Assembly (NCBI RefSeq): GCF_003058365.1
Contig: NZ_CP028858.1
Coordinates: 2,344,836-2,408,835, forward strand
DNA length: 64,000 nucleotides
Direction of reading: 5' to 3'
Source of the DNA: Halococcoides cellulosivorans
GTDB lineage: Archaea > Halobacteriota > Halobacteria > Halobacteriales > Haloarculaceae
Program-made: the position numbers and the translations under genes
In this document: positions 9,124 to 17,274 of the stretch, in pieces
Position numbering within the stretch: position 1 is the stretch's first letter
Layout: the number at the start of each line of letters is the position of its first letter
The notes under the pieces: generated by a model
Database searches by the model: none
Seen by the model: the letters and a program-made list of their open reading frames with translations, nothing else
Told to the model about the DNA's origin: nothing

Positions 9124-11334
9124 TCACTGCGGACTCGGACTGCCCGGGTTGACCGGTCCGTCGAGAGCGCGCCCCGTGATCGATTTGAGGCGGTCGACCA
9201 GCGAGTCCTTCTCGGGTTCGCCCGCGAGCGCGACCTCCAGCACTTCCGAGAGGTGTGAGACGGGGATGATCTCGATCTGGTCTTCGTACTCCTCTTCGAT
9301 CATGACGTCCTGTTCGTTCGCCTTCGGGATGATCACCCGGTCGAGGCCGGTCTTCGCGGCGGCCTCGATCTTGTGCGTGACGCCACCGACCGGGAGGACG
9401 TCGCCCCGGACCGACAGCGACCCCGTCATCGCGAGGTTCTGATCGATCGGGACGTTTTCGAGCGCGCTGATCACCGCCGTCGCGACGGTGACGCTGGCGG
9501 AGTCGCCCTCGACGCCCTCGTAGGACTGGACGAACTGGATGTGGATGTCTTTCTCCGAGATGTCCTCGTCGGAGAACTTCTTGATGATCGCACTCACGTT
9601 CTGGACGGCCTCCATCGCGATCTCCTGGAGTTTCCCCGTCGCGATCACCTCGCCGGGGCCCTGGGAGGGCGCGACCTCGGCCATGACGGGCATGACGATG
9701 CCCGAGTCCTCGCCCATGACCGCGAGCCCGTTGACCCGCCCGACCATGTCGCCGGCGTTGACCGTCAGCTCGTAGTCTTTCCGGCGGTCGATGTAGTTGT
9801 CCGCGAGTTGCTGTTCGATCGACCGGGAGCGCTTTTTCGCCTGGAGGACGTCCTCGCGCTCGGTGAACTCCTTGTCCGCGGCGCGCGCGACGTCGCCCGA
9901 GACGCGGACGAGCCCGCCCAGATCGCGGAGTTTCAGCGTCAGGTGGCCCTTCCGGCCCGCCCGCCGGCGGGCTTCGAGGATGACCTCGCGGACCGCGTCC
10001 GGGGTGAAATGCGGGAGGCGACCGTCTTTTTCGACCTCCTGGGCGACGAAGCGGGCGTACTTCCGGCGGATCTCGGGGTCGTCGTCGATGGTGTCGTCCA
10101 TGTAGACTTCGTACCCGTAGCCTTTGATTCGGTCGCGCAGGGCGGGGTGCATGTTCTCCATGGCGTCGAGGTTCCCCGCCGCGACCATGATGAAATCGGT
10201 CGGGACGGGTTCGGTCTGGACCATCGCGCCCGAGGAGCGCTCGCTCTGGCCGGTGATCGAGAACTCGCCCTCTTGAATCGCCGTCATCAGCTTCTGCTGG
10301 GAGCGGATGTCCAGCGTGTTGATCTCGTCGACGAAGAGCACGCCTTTGTTGCCCTTGTGGATCGCGCCGGCCTCGACCCGATCGTGGCTGGGCGTCTCCA
10401 TGCCGCCCGATTGGAACGGGTCGTGACGGACGTCACCGAGCAGCGCGCCGGCGTGGGCCCCGGTGGCGTCCTCGAACGGCGCGGTCTGGACGCCCGCGTT
10501 GTTCACCAGCAGGTTGGGGATGACCGCGTCGTCGCCCTGCATGAAGTACTGGAAGCCGAAGAAGATGACCGCGACGGCGACCAATCCGAGCAAGAGATTG
10601 CCCGTGATGAGGGCGTACCCACCGATCGCGACCATCAACACGAGCATGAGGAACGTCTTCATCTGCCGGCGCTTGTTGGCCTCCTCGCGGTGGGCGTCGA
10701 CGATCTGTTCGCCCTTGCCCGCGGGGACCGTCCGGACTTTCGGCTCGTTGCCGTCGTCCGGGTTGTGATAGATCAGCACGTCCTGGAGGTCCTCCGGCGG
10801 GAGGAGTTGGCTCATCGCTTTCGCGAGCATCGACTTGCCCGTCCCGGGCGAACCGATCATCATCACGTGGCGGCGCTGCTTGGCCGCCTTCTTGACGATA
10901 TCGCGAGCGTGCTCCTGGCCGATCACCTGATCGACCAACTGGTCGGGCACCTCGATGTCGGCCGTCGTCGAGATGTCCAGGCCACCGAGCAGTCCCTCGG
11001 CGTCGCCCTCGACCGCCGCATCGCCCTCGACGGACACCGTACTTCCGAGGTCGTCGGGGTCCTCTTCGAGACCGTCGTCAACCTCGTCGAGACCGCCGTC
11101 AGCGTCGGTGTCGTCGACGTCCACGCCCGCATCGGATCCCTCGGCGTCGTCCGCACCGAGATCCGGAATCGTCTGCGCCACGCTCTCCTCGCTCTCGGCA
11201 GTGTCGTCGGCCACCTCCTCGGGAGCCTCCGTCGGAGACGCGTCGGTGTCGTCGGCAGAGGGCGCGTCCGGGGACTCCTCGCGCTCGTCGTCGCTCGCTG
11301 CGTCCTCGTCGGGGGAGTCCGTGTAATCACTCAT
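9124..11334 (-). CDS. lonB: Archaeal LonB, membrane-anchored ATP-dependent protease
   Basis: This AAA+ Lon-type protease degrades misfolded and regulatory proteins at the membrane, and is implicated in control of lipid and carotenoid synthesis in haloarchaea. The 736-residue protein has an unusually long acidic N-terminal extension (about residues 1-115). Walker A GSPGTGKS is near residue 161. Two hydrophobic helices are inserted in the AAA domain ([19 protein letters not shown] and a following one), as in archaeal LonB, and Walker B is VLFVDEIN. The proteolytic domain has Ser612 in GDSASV and Lys655 in THKIEAA, 43 residues apart as expected for the Lon Ser-Lys dyad. The gene is complete and probably monocistronic. 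Confidence 0.96.
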   Translation of the reverse strand: MSDYTDSPDEDAASDDEREESPDAPSADDTDASPTEAPEEVADDTAESEESVAQTIPDLGADDAEGSDAGVDVDDTDADGGLDEVDDGLEEDPDDLGSTVSVEGDAAVEGDAEGLLGGLDISTTADIEVPDQLVDQVIGQEHARDIVKKAAKQRRHVMMIGSPGTGKSMLAKAMSQLLPPEDLQDVLIYHNPDDGNEPKVRTVPAGKGEQIVDAHREEANKRRQMKTFLMLVLMVAIGGYALITGNLLLGLVAVAVIFFGFQYFMQGDDAVIPNLLVNNAGVQTAPFEDATGAHAGALLGDVRHDPFQSGGMETPSHDRVEAGAIHKGNKGVLFVDEINTLDIRSQQKLMTAIQEGEFSITGQSERSSGAMVQTEPVPTDFIMVAAGNLDAMENMHPALRDRIKGYGYEVYMDDTIDDDPEIRRKYARFVAQEVEKDGRLPHFTPDAVREVILEARRRAGRKGHLTLKLRDLGGLVRVSGDVARAADKEFTEREDVLQAKKRSRSIEQQLADNYIDRRKDYELTVNAGDMVGRVNGLAVMGEDSGIVMPVMAEVAPSQGPGEVIATGKLQEIAMEAVQNVSAIIKKFSDEDISEKDIHIQFVQSYEGVEGDSASVTVATAVISALENVPIDQNLAMTGSLSVRGDVLPVGGVTHKIEAAAKTGLDRVIIPKANEQDVMIEEEYEDQIEIIPVSHLSEVLEVALAGEPEKDSLVDRLKSITGRALDGPVNPGSPSPQ

Positions 11335-11451
11335 TCTCCGGGATAGTACAGGACAGAACGCGCCGTCGCCTCAAATATGTTCTCCTACGGGCAGCGAACG
11401 GCGAGGCGATCGACCAGAAAGCATTCACCCGACACCTCGAAACCAGGGCAC

Positions 11452-12051
11452 GTGACGAACGTCCCAGATCTCGCGAGCGTGCTGTTCGTGCTTGTCGGCC
11501 TGCTCTCGATCGGGATCGCAATCACGCTGGTGGCGGGCTCGATCGTCGTGAGCCTCGTGGTCGCGTGGCTCACAGACATCGAGTTTCCAGTCGTCGTGAC
11601 TGGCGTGATCTCCATGCTGACGACCGTCACGTCGGTCCTGGGGCTGATCTGGCTTCATCTCACGACCTCGGGGATCGCCGTCAAGCTGGTCGGGATCTTC
11701 GTCGCGGCGGTGCTCGTGTGTTGTCTCCTTACCCTGGTGCCGATTGCTGTCGGCGGATGGATCAGCACACGGCTCCACGAGGATCTGACGCTGGGCCGTG
11801 GGACCCACGTCGTCGCCTGTGGCTGGCTCGTGGGACTGGGAGGGCATTTCGCGCTGTCGTCGGTCGTCGCGCCGATCGCCAGTGTGTCGCCGACAGTCGA
11901 AACGGTCGCTGTTGGCCTCTGGATACTCTCCCTGCTTTTGGTCCCGGTCGGAATGGCCGTCGCGGCGAGATACGCCGATCGCATCGCGGCGACGATCGAC
12001 CAGACCAGTCCCCACTGGGGACGACCGCTCCTGTCGATCCGGGTGCGATAA
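11452..12051 (+). CDS. Hypothetical polytopic membrane protein
   Basis: The protein is about 199 residues from the GTG at 11452, which directly precedes the first hydrophobic helix (DLASVLFVLVGLLSIGIAIT). In-frame sequence upstream of the GTG is basic and not membrane-like. About five transmembrane helices are visible with short loops, ending in a basic tail. I recognise no family motif. It lies between lonB (divergent) and nadM (same strand, about 60 bp downstream). A membrane protein next to lonB could be coincidental. Function unknown. Confidence 0.7.
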   Translation: MTNVPDLASVLFVLVGLLSIGIAITLVAGSIVVSLVVAWLTDIEFPVVVTGVISMLTTVTSVLGLIWLHLTTSGIAVKLVGIFVAAVLVCCLLTLVPIAVGGWISTRLHEDLTLGRGTHVVACGWLVGLGGHFALSSVVAPIASVSPTVETVAVGLWILSLLLVPVGMAVAARYADRIAATIDQTSPHWGRPLLSIRVR

Positions 12052-12112
12052 TCCAGAGGATCGACCGGGGACGACTCGCGGGGTTTTTCGTTCCTGGGCC
12101 CGACCAATGGGT

Positions 12113-12634
12113 ATGACGCGGGGCTTCTACATCGGTCGCTTCCAGCCCTACCACGACGGCCACCACACGATGGTCGACCACATCGCCGCCGACGTGGACG
12201 AACTCGTTCTGGGGATCGGGAGTGCGGGCGATTCACACACGTTCGCCAACCCGTTCACGGCGGGCGAGCGCATCATGATGATCACGAAGGCCGTCGAGGC
12301 GTTCGATCTCACGACCTACGTCGTCCCGATCGAGGACCTCGAACGCCACTCCGTGTGGGTGAGTCACGTCCAGTCGATGTGCCCGAACTTCGACGTGGCG
12401 TACTCGAACAACCCGCTGGTCGTACGCCTGTTCGAGGAGGCGGGCATCGAGGTCCGCCAGTCACCGATGTTCGACCGCGAGCGCCTGGAGGGCAGTCAGA
12501 TCCGCCAGCGCATGGTCGACGGCGACGGGTGGCGTGAGACCGTCCCCCAGGCCGCCATCGACGTCATCGAGGAGAGCGGTGGCGTCCGGCGGCTCCGCCA
12601 GATCGACCAGAGCGACGCGAACGGCAGTACGTGA
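12113..12634 (+). CDS. nadM: Nicotinamide-nucleotide adenylyltransferase (archaeal NadM type)
   Basis: The enzyme makes NAD from NMN and ATP. The 173-residue protein begins TRGFYIGRFQPYHDGHH, the nucleotidyltransferase signature with the HxGH motif, and has LEGSQIRQRM near residue 130, the second ATP-binding motif. Another ATG two codons upstream (12107) is possible; 12113 matches the usual start of the haloarchaeal family. In haloarchaea nadM is often next to the SAM hydrolase (DUF62) gene. Here about 1.8 kb separates them, filled by an oppositely oriented membrane-protein gene and a toxin-antitoxin pair, so this neighbourhood seems to have been interrupted. Confidence 0.94.
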   Translation: MTRGFYIGRFQPYHDGHHTMVDHIAADVDELVLGIGSAGDSHTFANPFTAGERIMMITKAVEAFDLTTYVVPIEDLERHSVWVSHVQSMCPNFDVAYSNNPLVVRLFEEAGIEVRQSPMFDRERLEGSQIRQRMVDGDGWRETVPQAAIDVIEESGGVRRLRQIDQSDANGST

Positions 12635-12659
12635 CTGGCCAGCGGGACCGACGCCGAGA

Positions 12660-13493
12660 TCAGACCCGTTCGGTGTCGCCGCTCTCGAACTCCCACCCGG
12701 TCGACGTATTGCGCCACTCGGCCAGGACGCGAGCCCCTTCGGCCAGAAACACACCGACCGTCAGGAGTCTGACCGCCCCGGTCAGCACGCCCAACTCCGG
12801 GCGTAAACACAGCGTGATCGTGGCGGCCACCAGCGAGAGGCCCCGGACCGTCGGTCGGTATCGCCGTTCAGGCGGCGTCAGACTCGCCAGGGAACGCTCG
12901 CCAATCGCTCCCCAGCGTCTGATGGCGACGACCGCCGCCATCAGCGCGACCACCACCGGTGACCACCAGGCGAACAGGTCGGTCGTGACCAACCCGATCG
13001 TGATTGCGATCGCACCGATCCAGAGTTCGGTGATCGCGTGATCGGGAGTCGTCTCGCCGTCGTCCGTGTCTGCCGCGCCGCCCTCGCTCTCCCAGAGGTC
13101 GTCCTCCGGACCGACGCCCGGCTGGTACGGCTCGTCGGTCGTCTCGGCGCTCGCCGCGCTTTCGTCGTTCGCCTCGGTCACGTCATCGCGCCACCAGATC
13201 GGGTCCTCGTCGTCCGTCCGCTCGTCGACGGTCGGTTCGCTGCGGTCCTCGCGCGCCTCGGTGTCCGCCGTCCACAGCCGTTCGTCGTCCCCACCGGTGT
13301 CCGTCCCGGCGCCCGCACCGGAGTCCGTCCCAGCGTCGTCGACGATATCGCCGTCTGCGTCGCGCCACCAGATCGGGTCCCCGTCGTCCGAACGGTCGTC
13401 TGGGACCGCCTCGCGCTCCTGGCCCGACCGATCGTCCCGTACAGTCACAACCAGTCGATCGACGGCCGGATAGAAATGATTACTGATGAACAC
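12660..13493 (-). CDS. Acidic membrane protein with repeated DPIWWRD motifs
   Basis: The frame gives up to 277 residues from a GTG at 13493; a second GTG at 13448 is also possible, so the start is unsure. The N-terminal two thirds is acidic and low in complexity and contains DGDPIWWRD and DEDPIWWRD about 60 residues apart, a short repeated tryptophan-rich peptide that could bind a partner. The C-terminal part has roughly four hydrophobic helices (TELWIGAIAITIGLVTTDLF onward). No family is recognised. It converges with nadM, 25 bp apart, and its start abuts the left copy of the 143-bp repeat described below. Function unknown. Confidence 0.62.
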   Translation of the reverse strand: MFISNHFYPAVDRLVVTVRDDRSGQEREAVPDDRSDDGDPIWWRDADGDIVDDAGTDSGAGAGTDTGGDDERLWTADTEAREDRSEPTVDERTDDEDPIWWRDDVTEANDESAASAETTDEPYQPGVGPEDDLWESEGGAADTDDGETTPDHAITELWIGAIAITIGLVTTDLFAWWSPVVVALMAAVVAIRRWGAIGERSLASLTPPERRYRPTVRGLSLVAATITLCLRPELGVLTGAVRLLTVGVFLAEGARVLAEWRNTSTGWEFESGDTERV

Positions 13494-13495
13494 TC

Positions 13496-13638
13496 GACGA
13501 GCGCGGCCTTCATTGGGACGGCGCCCAGTCGTGAGGTATGATCACGCTCAGCAGCGAGGTCGAGTCGCCGTATCCCGCCGCGATGTGCGGGGCGATCTGC
13601 CGCGAGTCCGAGGCGCGGATCGTCGAGATCAGCCACGA
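13496..13638 (+). repeat. Left 143-bp direct repeat: duplicated promoter and first codons of the SAM hydrolase gene
   Basis: The segment aligns without gaps to 14400-14542 at a constant offset of 904 bp. It covers the upstream region (gacgagcgcgg onward), the ATG and the first 33 codons of the SAM hydrolase gene. From the ATG on, 7 of 101 bases differ. The homology stops abruptly at 13638. Confidence 0.93.
13538..13638 (+). pseudogene. Truncated 5' fragment of a SAM hydrolase gene
   Basis: From the ATG at 13538 the frame reads MITLSSEVESPYPAAMCGA and onward to about codon 33, matching the intact gene at 14442. It then diverges into unrelated sequence (tggtccccagacggg). Three of the seven differences change residues of the DFG-type motif (SSDFGSP to SSEVESP), so it is decaying. 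It cannot encode a working enzyme. It marks the left edge of the segment that brought in the toxin-antitoxin pair. Confidence 0.88.
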
Positions 13639-13732
13639 TGGTCCCCAGACGGGACCAGAACCGGCCCGCCAGACGTGAAAACGGGCAATATACCGGGAAG
13701 ATTTTTTGTCGTTCCCGTCCAACGCTGACACC

Positions 13733-13996
13733 ATGTCGAGTTCGACCGACGAGCGGGGGCGGATCTACCTGCCAAAGGAGATGCGCGAGCGGTTCGGGGA
13801 GGAGTATCGCATCGTCGAGTTGCCGAGTCACGTCGCCCTCTTCCCCGTCGACGACGATCCGCTGGAGGGGCTCCGAGACGCCGTTGGCGACGCCTTCGCG
13901 GGGCGTGATCCAGACGACCTGAAAGCAGCAGCGCGTGAGGGACTGTCCCGAGACGTCCGGGCGGAAGCGGACGATCACTCCCAGACCGGTGAGTGA
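13733..13996 (+). CDS. AbrB/SpoVT-fold antitoxin (VapB-like)
   Basis: The 87-residue protein starts with a swapped-hairpin AbrB-type domain (SSTDERGRIYLPKEMRERFG, then YRIVELPSHVALFPVDDDP). An acidic, helix-prone tail follows that would wrap the toxin. The ATG at 13733 lies about 40 nt after a TATA-like aatatacc (near 13686). The PIN toxin gene begins 3 bp after the stop, the usual antitoxin-toxin order, and autoregulation by the AbrB domain is expected. The pair is flanked by direct repeats of the neighbouring gene, which indicates recent insertion. Confidence 0.85.
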   Translation: MSSSTDERGRIYLPKEMRERFGEEYRIVELPSHVALFPVDDDPLEGLRDAVGDAFAGRDPDDLKAAAREGLSRDVRAEADDHSQTGE

Positions 13997-13999
13997 CCC

Positions 14000-14401
14000 G
14001 TGTACGTCGAAACCGACTTTCTCACCGCGCTGGTGAAAGACGACGACTGGCTCCAGGACGCTGCCGTTCGCGCGCTCGACGAGCGCGGCGACATCCACAC
14101 CTCGATCCTCGCGTACGCAGAGGTCCTAACGTTGTTCTACGATCACGAGGCTGCCGCCTACGGGATCGACGCCCCGCGAGCGATCACGAATCTCCTCGAA
14201 CTGGTCCCGATCGAGCCAGCCGAGCACGAAGAGGCGGTCCTGGCCGCCGCAGCGTTCATCGACGAGTATGATCTCACCCCGTGCGATGCCCTCCACGCTG
14301 GCCTCGTCGCGACTGGCGACGAGCGTGTCCTCTCGACCGAGCAGGACTACGATTCGGTCGGGGTCGAGCGAGTCCCGCTCTCGCCAGACGCCTCAGAGTG
14401 A
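14000..14401 (+). CDS. PIN-domain ribonuclease toxin (VapC-like)
   Basis: The 133-residue protein starts at a GTG 3 bp after the antitoxin stop. PIN acidic residues are present at Asp6 (VETDFL), Glu41 (AYAEV), Asp96 (PCDALHA) and a later acidic position near Asp116 (STEQDYD), so the metal-binding site looks intact. VapC-type toxins cleave tRNA or rRNA; the target here cannot be told. Its stop codon overlaps the first bases of the right 143-bp repeat. Confidence 0.86.
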   Translation: MYVETDFLTALVKDDDWLQDAAVRALDERGDIHTSILAYAEVLTLFYDHEAAAYGIDAPRAITNLLELVPIEPAEHEEAVLAAAAFIDEYDLTPCDALHAGLVATGDERVLSTEQDYDSVGVERVPLSPDASE

Positions 14402-14542
14402 CGAGCGCGGTCTTATTGGGGCGGCCGCCCGAGCGATCGGTATGATCACGCTCAGCAGCGACTTCGGGTCGCCGTATCCCGCCGCGATGCGCGGGGTGAT
14501 CTGCCGCGAATCCGAGGCGCGGATCGTCGAGGTCAGCCACGA
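14400..14542 (+). repeat. Right 143-bp direct repeat (intact copy, start of the SAM hydrolase gene)
   Basis: This is the partner of 13496-13638. It contains the probable promoter (tcttattgg, 26 nt before the ATG at 14442) and the first 33 codons of the functional gene. The 761 bp between the two copies hold the antitoxin and toxin. Confidence 0.93.
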
Positions 14543-15200
14543 GTTTCCCCGCCAGGACGTCCGCGCGACGGCGTTCTGGCTGCGCGAACTCCTCCCCGAG
14601 TTCCCGCCGGCGGTCCACTGCGTCGTCGTCGATCCCGGCGTCGGCACCGATCGGGCGGCGCTCGCGATCGCGGCGGGCGAGCACGTCCTCGTCGGCCCGG
14701 ACAACGGCGTGTTGGTCCCGCCGGCCCGCGCGCTCGCTGACGGGAACGAGTTTACCGTCCACGAGATCGCGATCGACGACCCCGCGAGTTCGACCTTCCA
14801 CGGGCGGGACGTGTTCGCGCCTGCGGCCGCCGAGATTCACGACGCCGCGTCGGTCGAGGCGGTCGACGGCCTGACACGCCTCACCTCGTGGGTCGATCTC
14901 GAATTTCCCGACCCGACGCCCGTCGAGGACGGCGTCAACGGGACGGTGCTCACGGTCGACGACTTCGGCAACGCCATCACGAACGTGCCCGGCGCGATTC
15001 TCGACGAGCACCTCGGCGAGGCCGTCACCGTCAACGGCGTCTGGGCGCCCGCACGGCGGACCTACGCCGCGGTCGACGCCGGCAATCGGGTCGTGACGGT
15101 CGGCAGCCACGGGAACGTCGAACTCGCGGTCAACCAGGGCCGGGGCGACGACCGGTTCAGCGTCTCGCCGGGGTCGCGCGTCCGTCTGCGGTGGACGTGA
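14442..15200 (+). CDS. SAM hydroxide adenosyltransferase (DUF62 SAM hydrolase)
   Basis: The enzyme uses water or hydroxide to split S-adenosylmethionine into adenosine and methionine. The 252-residue protein shows family motifs: ITLSSDFGSPYPAAMRG at the N-terminus, VDPGVGTDRAALAI, VGPDNGVLVPPA and TVDDFGNAITNVP in the C-terminal domain. The ATG at 14442 follows a TA-containing box by 26 nt. The gene is complete, and the duplication upstream has left it its own promoter region. It converges with a deacylase-family gene, 15 bp apart. Confidence 0.93.
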   Translation: MITLSSDFGSPYPAAMRGVICRESEARIVEVSHEFPRQDVRATAFWLRELLPEFPPAVHCVVVDPGVGTDRAALAIAAGEHVLVGPDNGVLVPPARALADGNEFTVHEIAIDDPASSTFHGRDVFAPAAAEIHDAASVEAVDGLTRLTSWVDLEFPDPTPVEDGVNGTVLTVDDFGNAITNVPGAILDEHLGEAVTVNGVWAPARRTYAAVDAGNRVVTVGSHGNVELAVNQGRGDDRFSVSPGSRVRLRWT

Positions 15201-15215
15201 TTCGAGGAAAAACGG

Positions 15216-16172
15216 TCAACAGGTCCGCAGATCGGTCCCGACCGAACAGACGTACTCGCCGGTCCCGACCTGCGCCAGCCGTCGGGTGCGCCAGAACAGC
15301 CCACCCGTGTTCGCCGTGACGACCGCCTTCTCCGAGCCGAACACGTCCGTGACGCGGAAAAGCCGGTCGCCCGCCGCCACCGTCTCGCCGGGCTCGGCGC
15401 CGAACTCGACGATCCCGCCCGCGGGCGCGACGTACTGATCGAAATCGCGCGCACAGGTCTGCTCGCCGGGCGATGTCTCGCCGGGGAGGAAATCGTAGGA
15501 TCGACAGACGTTCATCAGTCCCTGGACCCCGACCTCGACGCTCGCGGGATCGATCCCGACCGCGCCGCCGAGTTCGGGATCGATCGTGGGGATGCCCTCG
15601 TCGGGGCCGACGCGGGCGAGTTGCCCCTCCGGGCCTTTCTGATCGAGGATCGTCCCCGCGTCGAACGCGCGTGCCAGATCGAGACACGCGTCGTGCATCC
15701 GGTGGTGGCGGCCACACCGGACGCGCACCTCGTGGATCATCCGGCTGGTCGAGCCCTGGTGCAGATCGACGATGTAGTCCGCGCGCGAGGCCGCCTCGAA
15801 CGTCGTCGCCGCGATACGCTCGCTGGTCGTCCCCGCGTCGTCACCGGGATAGGCCCGGTTGGTCTTGGTGTCGTCGAGCGGGTTGCGGTGTTCGCCGGCC
15901 TGGAAGCCGTGGTAGTTGACGATGCCGACGACGAGGATCGCACCGCGCAGGGCGGCGGGGTCGATCCGCGGGACGAACTCGCGGACGACGCCGACGCCGT
16001 TGGCCTCGTCGCCGTCGCTGGCGGCCTGGAGGTACAGCGTCTCGCCCGCCTCGGCCCCGTTGACGACCGCGACCGGCAGGCCCACCGACGACCCGTCACG
16101 CGTCTCACCGATCGGCAGTCGGCCAGTCGCCACCTCACCGGGGGCGGCCGCCGCCGAACCCAGACTGATCAT
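15216..16172 (-). CDS. Succinylglutamate desuccinylase/aspartoacylase-family zinc hydrolase
   Basis: The 318-residue protein resembles the AstE/AspA fold: a zinc-carboxypeptidase-like N-terminal domain (LPVAVVNGAEAGETLYLQ, then DGDEANGVGVVRE, NRAYPGD, and YIVDLHQGS, whose His is a likely zinc ligand) and a small C-terminal beta domain (GGIVEFGAEPGETVAAGD) of lipoyl-like shape. The usual HG(D/N)E zinc motif reads SDGDE here, so the first ligand is changed. The ATG at 16172 is chosen because the homologous region begins there. The substrate is unknown; such enzymes remove acyl groups from amino acids or ectoine-like compounds. Confidence 0.8.
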   Translation of the reverse strand: MISLGSAAAAPGEVATGRLPIGETRDGSSVGLPVAVVNGAEAGETLYLQAASDGDEANGVGVVREFVPRIDPAALRGAILVVGIVNYHGFQAGEHRNPLDDTKTNRAYPGDDAGTTSERIAATTFEAASRADYIVDLHQGSTSRMIHEVRVRCGRHHRMHDACLDLARAFDAGTILDQKGPEGQLARVGPDEGIPTIDPELGGAVGIDPASVEVGVQGLMNVCRSYDFLPGETSPGEQTCARDFDQYVAPAGGIVEFGAEPGETVAAGDRLFRVTDVFGSEKAVVTANTGGLFWRTRRLAQVGTGEYVCSVGTDLRTC

Positions 16173-16272
16173 CGTTCGCAGCCCGGACTGGGACGGCCTT
16201 GAGCGATTCGATGTGCGGCGGACGCGATGCGCGCCCTCTCTGGCGGGCATCGGAAAGTAGCGATGCGCGCCG

Positions 16273-17223
16273 TCAGTAGCCCGTCGCGTCGTCGCCCAGT
16301 TCCTCCCGGACGGCGGCGACCTCATCGCGGGTCACCGAAAAGAGTGGCCCGGGAACGGTCCGGGCCACCGCTCCGGCGGCGACCGCCCACGCGAGCGCCT
16401 CGTCCGGGCTATCGCCGTCGGCCAGCCGTTCGAGGAAGGCCCCGACGAACGCCGCGTGGTCGCCCGCCGCGTCGACGGTCTCGGTCTCGACAGGTGAGCG
16501 GTCGTGGATGACGTCGTCCTGCCAGACCACCGCCTCGCCGTCGGCCCGGCGGACGACGACCGTCTCGAAGTCGTGAGCGGCCGCGAGCGCGTGCGCGAGT
16601 TGCTGGGGTTGGCCGTCCTCGTCGAGGACGCGACGCACGTCCGCCGCCCGCGCGGTGAGCACGTCGACCGACTCGAACGTTCGCGTGACGGTCTCGCGAG
16701 CCTGTTCGGGCGTGGTCAGCGTCGGTTCGAAGGCCAGATCGAACGCGGTGGTCGACCCGCTGGTGGCACGCAGGACGGCACTCACGGTCTCGGCCGCAGT
16801 CTCGGAGAGCGCCATCGTCGACCCCGCACAGAAGACGACGTCCGCGGCCTGAATGTCGTCCATCGGGAGTTCGCCCGGTTCGAGCGTCGCCGCGGCGGCG
16901 TCGGCCCGGTCGGTGACGGTCACGTCGCTGCGCGGGTGCGCACCGGTCTCAGCGACGACCGTTCCGACGGTACCGTCTGCGACGGTGACCGGATCGGCGT
17001 CGACGCCGAACTGGCGGACCTCGCGGCTGATCCGCCGGCCCGTCGGGGTCGCCGGCAGTTTCGAATACCAGGTCGCGTCTGCGCCCATCCGTCGGGCAGC
17101 GATCGCGACGTCGCTCTCGATCCCACTCGCGACGAGTGTCGCTTCGTCGGCCATCTCGAAACGGGTCCGTCCGACCGGTTCGATCCGGAGTGGCGTCTCG
17201 CCAACGGCCACCACGTGACTCAT
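16273..17223 (-). CDS. PfkB-family carbohydrate kinase (2-keto-3-deoxygluconate kinase-like)
   Basis: The 316-residue protein has the ribokinase/PfkB fold: N-terminal VAVGETPLRIEP, the glycine-rich sugar region (ASGIESDVAIAARRMGADATW) and GRRISREVRQFGVDAD. The ATP/anion-hole motif reads DAAGDHAAFVGAF rather than the usual DTxGAGDAF; the catalytic-base Asp is retained but the first Gly is Ala. Haloarchaeal homologues are often annotated as KDG kinases of the semi-phosphorylative Entner-Doudoroff pathway, but the altered motif makes substrate and activity uncertain. No other sugar-degradation gene is adjacent. Confidence 0.75.
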   Translation of the reverse strand: MSHVVAVGETPLRIEPVGRTRFEMADEATLVASGIESDVAIAARRMGADATWYSKLPATPTGRRISREVRQFGVDADPVTVADGTVGTVVAETGAHPRSDVTVTDRADAAAATLEPGELPMDDIQAADVVFCAGSTMALSETAAETVSAVLRATSGSTTAFDLAFEPTLTTPEQARETVTRTFESVDVLTARAADVRRVLDEDGQPQQLAHALAAAHDFETVVVRRADGEAVVWQDDVIHDRSPVETETVDAAGDHAAFVGAFLERLADGDSPDEALAWAVAAGAVARTVPGPLFSVTRDEVAAVREELGDDATGY

Positions 17224-17274
17224 GTCCGTGACAATCGGGGGCGATCGACAAAGGTGTTCGTGATCCCGTCCCGC

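Noticed and set aside
9373-11346. 657-codon open frame opposite lonB
   Set aside because: lonB has all catalytic motifs; the mirror frame is a codon-bias artefact.
13486-13728. Apparent 80-codon gene before the antitoxin
   Set aside because: It reads through the duplicated SAM hydrolase fragment in the wrong frame; the fragment is better explained as a pseudogene.
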